A DNA stretch of 64,000 nt, taken from the NCBI GenBank assembly GCA_036936605.1, contig JAUPFV010000002.1:246161305-246225304 (forward strand). Direction: 5' to 3'. A program made the translations under genes and the position numbers. Numbering within the stretch: the stretch's first letter is position 1; each line of letters starts with the position of its first letter. The stretch is from Limnanthes douglasii subsp. nivea (Eukaryota > Streptophyta > Magnoliopsida > Brassicales > Limnanthaceae). The notes under the pieces were generated by a model that saw only the letters and a program-made list of their open reading frames with translations, searched no databases and was not told the DNA's origin. Of this stretch, positions 37,953 through 49,670 are shown one piece after another.

Positions 37953-39180
37953 ATGGCAGAGGGAACTATTCCGCTACTGAGCTCCTCTGGTCGGTGAGGC
38001 GGACGCGGCGGCATCGAGGACGACAAATTGGTGTTTGAGACGTCGGAGGGGATCGAGCCGATCGCCACGTTTTCTGATATAGGGATAAAGGTCGACCTAC
38101 TCCGCGGAGTCTACGAGTACGGGTTCGAGAAACCGTCTGCCATCCAACAGAGAGCCGTGATGCCTATAATCCAAGGCCGAGATGTTATCGCTCAGGCTCA
38201 GTCCGGTACCGGAAAGACTTCGATGATTGCCTTAACTGTTTGCCAGATTGTGGAGACGTCTAACAGAGAGGTTCAGGCATTGATATTGTCCCCAACAAGG
38301 GAATTGACATCTCAAACAGAGAAGGTTATACTTGCCATTGGGAATTATATTAGCATACAAGCACACGCTTGTGTTGGAGGCAAAAGTGTTGGAGAAGACA
38401 TTAGAAAGCTGGAAAACGGTGTCCACATAGTCTCAGGAACTCCTGGCAGGGTATGTGATATGATAAAGAGAAGGAGCTTACGTACGAGAGCTATCAAGCT
38501 CTTGATTCTTGATGAATCGGATGAGATGTTGAGCCGAGGATTTAAGGATCAGATCTATGATGTTTACAGATATCTTCCACCTGATCTTCGAGTCGTCCTA
38601 ATTTTTGCTACTCTTCCTCATGAAATCTTGGAGATTACAAGCAAGTTTATAATAGACCCTGTGAGGATCCTTGTGAAGCGTGATGAGTTAACTCTGGAGG
38701 GAATCAAGCCATTTTTTGTCGCTGTTGAGCGGGAGGAGTGGAAATTTGACACTTTGTGTGATCTGTATGACACTGTTACTATCACTTTAGTTGTTATCTT
38801 CTGCAACACAAAGAGAAAGGTGGACTGGCTAAGTGAGAAGATGAAAAACAACAATTTCAGTCTCATAAATGCATGGAGACATGCCTCAGAAAGAGAGAGA
38901 TGTTATTATGGCACAGTTTAGATCAGGTGAAAGCCGTGTTCAGATCACCACTGATGTATGGGCCCGAGGGCTAGATGTTCAACAGGTTTCTCTAGTGATC
39001 AACTATGATCTTCCAAACAACCGTGAGCTTTACATTCACAGGATCGGTCGTTCTGGCCGTTTTGGACGCAAGGGTGTTGCCATCAATTTCGTGAAGAGTG
39101 ATGACATCAAAATTCTTCGAGACATCGAACAGTACTACAGTACTCAGATCGATGAGATGCCGATGAACGTTCTGATTTGA
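37953..39180 (+). pseudogene. EIF4A3: eIF4A-III (DEAD-box RNA helicase) retropseudogene
   Basis: The translation is near-full-length eIF4A-III, the RNA-clamping helicase of the exon junction complex. The family ATG at 37953 opens MAEGTIPLLSS, then meets TGA at 37995 before [10 protein letters not shown]. Helicase motifs follow: Q motif with [13 protein letters not shown], motif [17 protein letters not shown], a GG motif, TPGR, motif II altered to DESD as is normal for this subfamily, and motif III changed from SAT to FAT. An extra base near 38867 shifts the frame; [21 protein letters not shown] and [11 protein letters not shown] are read in the next frame. Two residues are missing near the end (NVLI instead of NVADLI). 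Functional plant copies have many introns and this has none. Confidence 0.88.
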
Positions 39181-39498
39181 TTTGAGAAAAGAGCACTGTT
39201 TAAAGTTGTGTGTGACATGTCTCTGGTGTAATGTGTTTTTCTAAAGCTGCGAGGATTTATTGTGATGGTTCTGCAATGGCACTGAACATATTAGGATAGT
39301 TTGTTGATTTTGCATAGGATACTCCCCTCCTACTAGGGTTGATACCTATTTATTTCCAGCCGTACCAAGTTCTTTTCGATTGGTTTTGTATTTCACATTA
39401 ATTTGGATATCAAGGATCTTGCGAAGCTTCTGTTAGTGAATGCTAAGTTCCATTTCATTTTGGCTGGTTTGTATTTCACATGAATTTGGGGTATAAAA
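39181..39498 (+). other. 3' UTR part of the eIF4A-III retrocopy
   Basis: Moderately GC-rich sequence colinear with the transcript, ending in a short A run at 39494-39500. Confidence 0.55.
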
Positions 39499-39596
39499 AA
39501 ACTATACTACAAGATACCAAATTTAACAAAGTTGCAAACCAAACAAGATAATTAATTTGCAATTAAATTCGAGTCAAGAATAAGCTTCATATCCAT
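39499..39596. repeat. ~98-bp direct repeat, left copy (CYSTM 3' flank)
   Basis: From AACTATACTACAAGATACC to 'tcatatccat' this matches 43260-43360, with a 3-bp indel and a few substitutions. It abuts the retrocopy on the left and the displaced array piece on the right. Confidence 0.8.
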
Positions 39597-42500
39597 CAAA
39601 AACCTAATAATATTTCCATGTAAAGTTTTTAGCTCAACACTAGTAATAAAAAATGATATTATCCTCTTATAATTTATGTCTCCATTTAGCCAACCACTCA
39701 TCATCTTTATTTGTCTCTCTATATACATAATTAAATTTAATCCAAGATCTAAGATCACTAATATCCAATTGTTAATTCTTATGAATCCAAAACTTAGAAT
39801 AAAATTTCACAACATTAATCGCCACTTTAAAATCCTCCTCAATATTATCAACAACCAAAGTAACCAACTTCCAATAACAAATGTTAGCACAATATTCTGT
39901 CCATAAATCATTTTCGATTCATTTAAATTAATTAAAACAAACAACTATATCCTCATTCGCATAACGTATACTTCATCCAACGGTACATTCGTCATTGCGA
40001 CATGAACCATCAAACTAAGTTTCAAATGACTTTTAAGAGTTTAAATCCACCACATCTATTTACCTAATTATGACCAAAATACAATTAAAATGAAAATTAA
40101 GACAGTTAATCACCTTCATATTGTATTAGGAATACAAAAAGTCATCACGTAAACAAATATGGTCCAAAATCTCATGTTGAGAGCTTTTGTAGCATACACA
40201 TTTTGATGCAAGTTGAATTCTAATAAAATTAATTAGATCATTTTTTGCTAGTTCGCAATAGACAACCTTCCAAACCGAAAAGCAAAATTTATGAGGAACT
40301 ATAAGTGTCCATATTGTATCATAATAATAAATCATATATTCATAAAAATATCCTAATAATTTATGCATTTTCAATCTATTGTTTTTGTCATTTCAATAAT
40401 TTAACCTAATAATAAATCATATGTTTATAACTAAAAATAATAGTCTTTTCCATCTATTTTATTTTTCATTTCAATGATTTGTCTTAATAATAAACCATAT
40501 ATTTGTGATGAGAGATAATAAATAGAGAATAAATATTAATTTTACATATTTCAATTTACTAAAAGACTCGTAATCATTATAAAATTACAAAGCATACAAA
40601 TAATTTCGAATATTGTTTCATCATTTATTAAAACTAAGTTTACTTAATAGCATGAAATTCAAAGGTTAGATTAACTAAAACATGTGTATACGTTTTTATT
40701 TTTTTGTTAGAATTTAGGAGAGGTAACAAACCATTGATATTTCAAATATATTATTTATTTCCTCGAATTGTATATGGATTGAAACATTTTTTGTTTTTGT
40801 TATAATTGATCCAAATTTGTACAAATTAGATATGAATTATTTTAGAAAAAAATCCTATTTGAGTTTAAAACTTTTGTTTAATAAAAAAATTAACAATTTC
40901 AAATGTATTACAAATATTTAAAGTTTTATTTTAATTATTTTGCAATTTTCACAAACTTAATATAAGGTATTAATACAAGTTTAGTTGTTGATTGAAATTA
41001 TTTTATTAATAATTAATGAAAGATTGAAAAAAAATATTATCAATTTTAGCTAAAATATATCAATTCTATTTTTAATATATGTATTCGGTTTGGATTTTTT
41101 TTTATAAATAAAAATCGTTATAAAATTAAAAAATAACATACATAGTAAAAAACATACATGATTAATTTGTTACCTGTGTATTAAAATATTATTTAGATTT
41201 GCTAAGACCTATTCTCGACCAACTCATTAACTAAAAACGTTCTATCATCGATAGCAAATTACAAGATCAAGGTAAAACAATACTCTGTATATATTTAAAT
41301 TATTTTATAATTTAATTAAGTTATTTTTATCAAATATAGCATGTACTTATAGTGGGTTATCAAAATTTTATAGCTTTTTAAAATAAAACTGCTCTAATTC
41401 GTCAAGTATAGAAATCGATATTATTCACTGTTATTTATTATGTGTCACAAGTGATAGTTATCCGAAATATAGTTATACTTAAAATTTATTTTTTTCTTGT
41501 ACTTGTTATACTTTATGTCACATGAAGTTCAGGAGCACACATAATTCTTATGTACAAAATATGTTTAAAGAAGCACAACACATATAACAAAAATTAAAAA
41601 AATAACTAAAAAATATGTATCCATCCAACAAGATAAGGTGACAGTAAAATTTAAGAACAATTAAAATATTGGTATTATTTTTTAGACTTTTACAATCACT
41701 TATTAGATTATTATAGTTAAATATCTGAGAGATTTAATATGTAAAAAAACTTTATCAAGAATAAAATTATCATTTATTTATCTTTAATGCATTTAAACTG
41801 CATTTAAACTCTATTATTTATCGGTATTTTATTTATTTTCTCTAACTTGTTTGTATACTCTATTATTTATCGGTATTTTATTTATTTTCTCTAACTTGTT
41901 TGTATATCATTTATGGTTTGTGACCAAACCAAATCATTGTATTGTTTGTATATTTATCAATATATATTTATTATTAAAGATATAGTTTTATGCTTAGATT
42001 TTATTTTTTATTTTTTTGTTATTTAAATTTTAGATATGTTTGTTTTAATATTTAAAAATTATCAAATTACATATACTAATACAAATAATTTAGAACATTA
42101 TTTAATGATTTTGTAAGATATTATATGAATTTTAAAAATCTATAGCATTTATAATACAAAAATATATGTTTGAAATAATGGTTTGCAATTTAAAAGTTTA
42201 ATTAACCAAAACATTTATATGATTTTTCTTTTGTTGTTAAAGGGGTTTTCGAATGGTCAATAACAATGAAATTCACATATTTAGGAATTTTGAGGGTGTT
42301 GAATATTTTTATTTTATTTCAAATTGGAAGATGGTTTAATAGATTGAAAAACTTGGAGGGTGTAATAGACCGAGCTTATTTTTTTTATGTATTTTATTTC
42401 AAATATAAGTACCTTTTTAAAAATTGGAAAAGGTGTAACAGATTGAAAAATGTTTATTTTTTGTTTTTGTTATTACCTACATTTATAATTTCTATATGAA

Positions 42501-43260
42501 CTATTTGTTACAAATTTATTTTTTTATAAACCTCCTTGGTGGGAGTGCGAGTATAATTTTATTAGCTTTTCTTATTACGTACAAATTTATTTATTTTTCA
42601 TTTTAAATGTATAGTTTATTTTTTAAATAGTTATAAAATTAAATTCATAGTTTGTGAGGTACGATTTTTCTTTTTTAATTAATTTTGATATTAACCATTT
42701 AATCTAAATTAATTATATAATAGAAACTAATTAATATATATATATTAATTTATTAATTGCGATATTTAAAGTTTTAATTTAAATATTTAATAAAGTATTT
42801 AAAATATAACAATAGATTATTATTTCTTAATAGTTTTTAGTATTTTATCTATAAATATATTAAATATCGATTTGTCTCGTTTCAAATTAGTGGTGGAGCA
42901 AATAAGATATCCGATTTGCCCAATAGGATATCCGATATTTAAAAAGGGTATCTCATTTACCATTAATATTTTTTAAAACAAAATTTGATTATTTTATCTA
43001 TAAATACCTCACCTACTTATTTAATCTTAGCTAATCTCTCAAATAATATATCACACAAATATCTAGTTCCTAAATCTCTCAAATCACAAATTTATTTCTA
43101 CGCAATATCTAGTTCCAAAATCTTTTACACAAATATCGAGTTATTCAAACATTATGCTTCTATAAGTATAAATTTAATTGAATTTTTTTTAAAACAATTA
43201 GAGATATGCTTGATAAATCTAATAAATTTTTGAAAATATATAATATTTGAAAATATTTAA
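39597..43260 (+). repeat. Displaced piece of the array unit (alpha' end to mid-gamma)
   Basis: Colinear with about 13438-17320 of unit 2: end of alpha', spacer, beta (about 40315-42100, with an extra ~55-bp tandem duplication near 41810-41900 and a ~95-bp loss near 41940-42010), the third alpha copy (42128-42560), a short (TA)n (42734-42745) and the start of gamma. It breaks off inside gamma. It holds no gene. Its orientation is the same as the array, yet it lies inside the composite insert. Confidence 0.88.
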
Positions 43261-43360
43261 AACTATACTAAAAGATACCAAATTTAACAAAGTTGCAAAC
43301 CAAACAAGATAACTAATTTGCAATTCAATTCGAGTCAAGAATAAGGTCCTTCATATCCAT
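43260..43360. repeat. ~98-bp direct repeat, right copy
   Basis: Continues directly into the CYSTM pseudogene, so this is the copy in its original context (3' flank of that gene). Confidence 0.8.
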
Positions 43361-43420
43361 CCCTTGTTTTGTTTGGCCGAAACCCTGACTTCGGTTGAAT
43401 TGCATCCATTCCCCGCCTCA

Positions 43421-43570
43421 TCAAAAGCAGGCGTCAAGGAGGCAGCAACAACACAGAGCAGCTAAACATCCTTCAAGCATTCCAGAGCTCTATTGCTGTT
43501 CAGGAGGAGGCTGAGCATATTGAGGAACATAAGGAGGAGGGTATCCCTGAGGTGGATAACCCTGTTGCGA
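43421..43570 (-). pseudogene. CYSTM (cysteine-rich transmembrane module) protein fragment
   Basis: On the minus strand the end of a CYSTM protein is readable: QQGYPPQGYPPPYVPQYA, a proline-rich stretch with PPPEQQ, then TAG, then SSGMLEGCLAALCCCC and LLDACF followed by a stop at 43423-43421. CYSTM proteins are small tail-anchored plasma membrane proteins linked to stress responses. The in-frame TAG between the proline-rich region and the Cys-rich module, and the absence of an upstream exon, mark it as a pseudogene fragment. Confidence 0.78.
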
Positions 43571-44008
43571 TTTATTTATTTAATTTATAAATTTTCTGAA
43601 AAACAAGATACAACTTCAAACAAATTATAGCATAAAATTAGTTTTAAATAGATGAATAATATTATTTTAATTTAAAATATTACCATAAAAATATTTAATA
43701 CCAATAATAAAAGACAAAATATTATAAATATATATACTTACACATATTTTGACTCAATTTTTATATATATATTTTGAAACAACCAAAACCGCTGCCACTT
43801 AGACTTTAAAATAAAAGAACTCTCTCAAATAAAATATTAAAATAAATAATATTTTATCCTATTAAAATTAACACAATTTAATAGTGAATTTAATGTTTCA
43901 AAATAAAAATATTTATTTTAAATAAAATTTAAAATAAATAATTTTAGAATTAATGGGTTGAGATCCAACGAGAGAGAAAGGGTTGAACTGTACCAGGTTT
44001 CAGATCGA
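43571..44008. other. AT-rich end of the composite insert
   Basis: Unlike the array. No splice signal links it convincingly to the CYSTM fragment and no transposon terminus is seen at 44008. Confidence 0.4.
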
Positions 44009-44022
44009 AATAATGCTTCCAT
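44009..44022. repeat. Right 14-bp direct repeat flanking the 19.4-kb insert
   Basis: AATAATGCTTCCAT, identical to 24595-24608, then alpha continues as in an unbroken unit. Confidence 0.7.
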
Positions 44023-44990
44023 ATAAATATTTTTAGCTGAACACGGTTAATAAAAAAAATGACATTATCCTTTTAGAATATATGTCTCTATTTAGCCAAC
44101 TAATCACCAACTTTATTTGTCTATCTATAAACATGTTTAAATTAAATCCAAGAAGTAACGTCACTAATATCTAATAGTTAATTCTTTTGAATCGATAACA
44201 TGGACTAAAATTTCACAACATTGATCGCCACTTTAAAATCATACTCAATAATATCGACAACCAAAGACATAGAGTAACCAACTCGCAATAAAAAATTATA
44301 GCACGATATTCTGCCATAAATCATTTTCATTTCCTTTAAAATAAGTAAAGCAAACAACTATATCCTCATTCAAATCACGTATACTTTATCTAATACCAAC
44401 TATGTGATTTATAATACCGAAATATATGTTTTAAATAATGTTTGCAATTCAAAAGTTTAATTAACCAAAACATTTATATGTTTTTTTCTTTTGTTGTTAA
44501 AGCGGTAATCGAATGATTAATAACAATTGAAATTCACATATTTAGGAATTTTTAGGGTGTTGGAATATTTTTATTTTATTTCAAATTGGAAGAGGGTTTA
44601 ATAGATTGAAAGACTTTGCGGGTGTAATGGATTGAGCTTATTTTTTGTTATTATATATATTACTTTAAATTAAAGTACATTTTTTTATATTAGAAAAGTG
44701 TTTAATAGATTGAAACCGTTTTATTTTCGCTTTTTGTTATTACGTACATTTTATAAGTTCTATATAAACTAATTTTAATTTTTTTATTAAACTCCTCGGT
44801 GCGAGTGCGACTATAATTTTATTAATAAGAAAGGACAAAACGAAAACTTGAACAGATCTGAAAAGATTAAAAAAACTTGGAGTCTTTATATCAAATAAAA
44901 CTCATAATAATGAATGTCACTTATTAAAAAATATTCCAAAACCTAATAATATTTCCATGTAAAGTTTTTAGCTCAACACTAGTAATAAAA
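44009..44990 (+). repeat. Array unit 3, middle piece (alpha and alpha')
   Basis: Resumes alpha exactly where 24608 left off and runs through alpha' to about the position equivalent to 1645 of unit 1. Confidence 0.88.
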
Positions 44991-46059
44991 AATGATATTC
45001 TCCACCAACTCATTAACTAAAAACGTTGATCATCGAAAGCAAATTACAAGATCAAGGTAAAACAATACTTTATATATTTTTCAATTATTTTATGATTTAA
45101 TTGAAGTTATTTTTATCAAATATAGCCTTCACTTATCGAACTTATCGTGGGTTATCAAAAGTTTATAGCTTTTTAAAATAAAACTGCTCTAATTCGTCAT
45201 GTATGAAAATCGATATTATTCACTGTTATTTATTATGTGCCACAAGTGATAGTTGTCAGAAATATAGTTATACTTAATTTTTTTTTCTTGTACTTGTTAT
45301 ACTTTATGTCACATGAAGCTTACGAGCACACATAATTTTTATGTACAAAATATTTAAAAAAAAACCACAATACATATAACAAAAATAGAAAAATAACTAA
45401 AACGTCGATGTCATGAATAGAGACCGTATGGTTATATGTATCCATCAAACAAGATAATGTGACAATTAAATTTAAGAGCAATGATAATATTGGTCTTATT
45501 TTTTAGACTTTTACCATCAGTTATTAGATTATCAAATCGGTTCAATATTTGAGAGATTTAATATGTAAAAAAACTTTATCACAAATACAATTATCATTCA
45601 TTTATCTTTAATGCATTTAAACTCTATTTTTTATCGGTATTTTACTTATTTTCTCTAACTTGTTTGCATATCATTTATGGTTTGGGACAAAATCAAATCA
45701 TTATATTATTTTTAATTTATTCATATTTCTTCTCCGTTCATATTTTTAATAAATTTTATAATATAAATAGATAAAAATTTGGAAAAAATTTGATGAAAAC
45801 CGTTACTTTTGTTAAAACTCGAATTAAACTATTATATTTTAAATTATAAAAAACGTTAAATTGTCTTAATATAAATTTTTTAATCTCTAAACTATAGTAA
45901 GTCAAAGTTTTGTTAATTTTTGAATTTAAAATTATAATGCTAAACTATTTTATTGCGTTGACATCCATATCCATTATACCTTAATTCAACCAAAAGTATA
46001 GGATTAATTTTGAAGTTACTATAAACACAACTATAAAAGAACATAAAACCATTCATACT

Positions 46060-46262
46060 TTTAAAAAGCTAACTATTTACCGTTACGATTTTATATTAAA
46101 AGGTAACTATTTACCGTCAATAAAATATAAAATCATTGAAATTAATAATAATAAAACATACAGTCATTCATCCGATAATAAAATATTTTGAAAAAGTTAA
46201 CTATTTATAGTTACGATTTTGTATAAAAAGTTAACTATTTAGAGTTACGGTTTTATATAAAA
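46060..46262 (+). promoter_or_regulatory. Iterated GTTAACTATTTA-type motifs upstream of CLE gene 3
   Basis: Four copies as in unit 2, with minor substitutions. The 238-bp segment missing from unit 1 is present. Confidence 0.4.
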
Positions 46263-46618
46263 TATTATTATATTTTAATATATTTTTAAAAGTAATATAT
46301 AATATATGAATTTTATTTTTTTATTTTTAACAATAATGTAAACCAGTCATTCTATTTTTATCCTAAAATATATTAATATTTTAAGTAATAAAATTAATTT
46401 AGGAAACAAAACTAATTGGAATCCGAATAAATCCACAATGACGTACCACGACCAATCTACTAAGGAAAAATAATCAAAACCATATTTTCGGATAGCATAG
46501 CATAAATAATGATTAGTGAGTAAGAAGAATTTAAATGGTTTTCTTATTCGCTGATGATTTTATACCTAACAAAAAAATGAAGCTAGTATAACTTTGACTT
46601 GTTACATAAACACTAGCA

Positions 46619-46625
46619 TATAAAT
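46619..46625 (+). promoter_or_regulatory. TATA box of CLE gene 3
   Basis: TATAAAT, 67 bp before the ATG; a 3-bp 'ctc' loss in the leader explains the shorter distance. Confidence 0.6.
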
Positions 46626-46691
46626 GTAAGACAAAGTTTATATCCTCCGCATACATTTTGAATCAACCAAACAACGTATTACCATACAATA

Positions 46692-47273
46692 ATGGTTAAA
46701 CTCAACATTATTTTATGTGTTCCTTTGATATTGTTAGTGATTTCAGATTATGGAACTGGAAGTGTTGAGGCAAGCGGAACGAAGAAAAACCACGCGTCGA
46801 TGCAAAAAGCTGAAGAAATATTGTTCCAATCAAATGTGAGATTGCATGCACATATGATTTCTAATTCCAAACGCTTGGTTCCATCCGGACCAAATCCAAG
46901 TCATCCTACACTACCAGATATGATTACCAATTCCAAACGCTTGGTTCCATCCGGACCAAATCCAAGTCATCCTACATTGCCGTATATGATTTCCAATTCC
47001 AAACGCTTGGTTCCATCCGGACCAAATCCAAGTCATCCTACACTGCCTCATATTGTTTCCAATTCCAAACGCTTGGTTCCATCCGGACCAAATCCAAGTC
47101 ATCCTACACTGCCGGATACGATTTCCAATTCCAAACGTTTGGTTCCATCTGGACCAAATCCGAGTCATCCTACACTGCCCGATATGACTTCCAATTCTAA
47201 ACACTTGGTTCCATCTGGACCAAACCCAAGTCATCCTACACTGCCAAGTATGATTTCTAATTCCAAGCGATAG
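46692..47273 (+). CDS. Multi-CLE-domain secreted peptide precursor, copy 3 (193 aa)
   Basis: Same layout as copy 1: signal peptide (Ser5 replaced by Asn), variable region, six full 22-residue units and a partial seventh ending at the shared TAG. Five units carry an unaltered RLVPSGPNPSHP. In unit 6 the CLE position-1 Arg is His. Spacer changes include Thr for Ser (MITNSK), Ile for Met (HIVSNSK) and Thr for Met (DTISNSK), so spacers vary more freely than the peptide core. The frame is intact, although the surrounding unit has lost most of its length. Expression is therefore likely to depend only on the conserved ~1.7 kb upstream, if it is expressed at all. Confidence 0.88.
   Translation: MVKLNIILCVPLILLVISDYGTGSVEASGTKKNHASMQKAEEILFQSNVRLHAHMISNSKRLVPSGPNPSHPTLPDMITNSKRLVPSGPNPSHPTLPYMISNSKRLVPSGPNPSHPTLPHIVSNSKRLVPSGPNPSHPTLPDTISNSKRLVPSGPNPSHPTLPDMTSNSKHLVPSGPNPSHPTLPSMISNSKR
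46854..47270 (+). repeat. 66-bp coding tandem repeat of CLE copy 3
   Basis: Six full units plus 21 bp, in frame. Confidence 0.95.
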
Positions 47274-47330
47274 GTTCCATCTGGACTAGATCATCCTGCG
47301 CCAAGTCATCATGGTAATCAAAGCGTATTA

Positions 47331-47336
47331 AATAAA
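47331..47336 (+). terminator. Poly(A) signal candidate, CLE gene 3
   Basis: AATAAA at the same relative position as in the other copies. Confidence 0.5.
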
Positions 47337-47799
47337 TGTATTTTTATAATGATATTTATACATTCAAATTTTATGTTATTTTATTTCCATCTCGTTAATT
47401 TTATCTTTTCCAAATTATTATAAATCTTCAATTACCATATGCAAATATCATCACCTCTAGTAAAAAAAGATTATTTATCGATAAATCCACGACCATTTAT
47501 CTTATTACTATCTAATTGGTTTATTTCCATCCTGTAATGGTACAATCTCTCAACTTACATTATGGTACATTGATTTAAAGACTTCCCCCAAGAAAAGCAT
47601 GTGTCACCAACTCTTTCTCTAGTTCCTTCTTCATCATTCTCCAACATACATATTTAATTTGTTATCTTTAGCTTTATATACGTCAATTTTCAAAATATTA
47701 TTCAATATTATCGAAAACCTTAGAGTTTTGTGAATTGGAAACAACCCATATATAGGTAAAAAATACAACTCTAAAAAATATCATTCAGATAGACTTTGA

Positions 47800-49670
47800 A
47801 CAACTGAAACTTTAAAATAAATCTATGTGATTTATAACAACAAAATATATGTTTTACATAGTGTTTGCAATTCAAAAGTTTAAATAACCAAAACATTTAT
47901 ATGTTTTTTTATAAAGAAGTTTTAGAATGGTCAATAACAATGGAAAATCAAATATTTACCAACTTTGAGGGTGTGGAATTTTATTTATTTATTTTAAATT
48001 GGAAGAGGTTGTAATGGATTGAAACACTTTGAGGGTGTAATGAATTGAGCTTATTTTTTGTTTATGTATTTTGTTTCAAATTTAAGTACACTTTTTTAAA
48101 CTAGTAAAAGGCGTAACAGATTGAAACATTTTTTGTTTTGCTTTTTGTTATTACATACATTTTATAACTTCTATATGATCTAATTTTTACAAATTTATTT
48201 TTTTCTTAAACTCCTAGGTGCGAGTGCGAGTACAATTTTTTGAAAAAAAAAGGAAAAACGAAAACTTGAACAGATCTAAAAAGATTAAAAAAACTTGGAG
48301 TCTTTATATCAAATAAGAACTAATAATAATGAATGTTACTTATTGAAATAGATTCCAAACCCTAATAATGCTTCCATATAAATATTTTTAGCTGAACACG
48401 GGTAATAAAAAAATGACATTATCCTTTTAGAATATATGTCTCCATTTAGCCAACTAATCACCAACTTTATTTGTCTATCTATAAACATGTTTAAATTAAA
48501 TCCAAGAAGTAACGTCACTAATATTTAATAGTTATTTCTTTTGAATCTATAACATGGACTAAAATTTCACAACATTGATCGCCACTTTGAAATCATACTC
48601 AATAATATCGACAACCAAAGACATAGAGTAACCAACTCGCAATAAAAAATTATAGCACGATATACTGCCATAAATCATTTTCATTTCCTTGAAAATAAGT
48701 AAAGCAAACAACTATATCCTCATTCAAATCACGTATACTTCATCTAATAACAACTATGTGATTTATAATACCAAAATATATGTTTTAAATAATGTTTGCA
48801 ATTCAAAAGTTTAATTAACCAAAACATTTATATGTTTTTTTCTTTTGTTGTTAAAGCGGTAATAGAATGATTAATAACAATCGAAATTCTCATATTTAGG
48901 AATTTTGAGGGTGTTGGAATATTTTTAGTTTATTTCAAATTGGAAGAGGGTTTAATAGATTGAAACACTTTGCGGATGTAATGGATTGATCTTATTTTTT
49001 GTTATTATATATATTATTTTAAATTAAAGTCCATTTTTTTAATTAGAAAAGGGTGTAATTGATTGATACAGTTTTATTTTCGCTTTTTGTTATTACGTAC
49101 ATTTTATAAGTTCTATATAAACTAATTTTAATTTTTTTTATAAAACTCCTCGGTGCGAGTGCGACTATAATTTTATTAATAAGAAAGGACAAAACGAAAA
49201 CTTGAACAGATCTGAAAAGATTCAAAAAACTTGGAGTCTTTATATCAAATAAAACTCATAATAATGAATGTCACTTATTAAAAAATATTCCAAAACCTAA
49301 TAATATTTCCATGTAAAGTTTTTAGCTCAACACTAGTAATAAAAAATGACATTATCCTCTTATAATTTATGTCTCCATTTAGCCAACCACTCACCATCTT
49401 TATTTGTCTCTCTATATACATGTTTATATTTAATCCAAGATCTAAGATCACTAATATCCAATTGTTAATTTTTATGAAATAAAAACTTGGAATAAAATTT
49501 CACAACATTAATCGCCACATTAAAATCCTCATCAATATTATCAACAACCAAAGTAACCAACTTGCAATAACAAATGTTAGCACAATATTTTATCCATAAA
49601 TCATTTTCCTTTCATTTAAATTAAGTAATACAAACAACTATATCCTCATTCGCATAACGTATACTTCATC
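47800..49670. repeat. alpha and alpha' direct repeats, unit 4
   Basis: Counterpart of 105-1975. In alpha' it shares details with unit 1, such as 'cacattaaaatcctcatc' and 'gggtgtaattgattgataca', that unit 2 lacks. No gene is seen. Confidence 0.7.

Larger units (their letters stand above)
37852..39498 (+). mobile_element. Processed retrocopy of an eIF4A-III mRNA
   Basis: An intronless copy with a leader of about 100 bp, the coding region, a 3' UTR of about 300 bp and a short terminal A run, flanked by a 13-bp direct repeat. These are the marks of LINE-type retroposition of a spliced mRNA. Confidence 0.75.
44991..47689 (+). repeat. Array unit 3, right piece (late beta' to CLE gene 3 flank)
   Basis: At 44990/44995 the sequence jumps from alpha' to the part of beta' equivalent to about 9398 of unit 1. 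About 7.75 kb is missing (end of alpha', beta, gamma, both transposon fossils, start of beta'). The rest, including the full CLE upstream region, is colinear. Confidence 0.88.

Noticed and set aside
38028..38921. Functional eIF4A-type gene
   Set aside because: The natural ATG at 37953 is followed by an in-frame stop, the frame breaks before the C-terminal helicase domain, and there are no introns.
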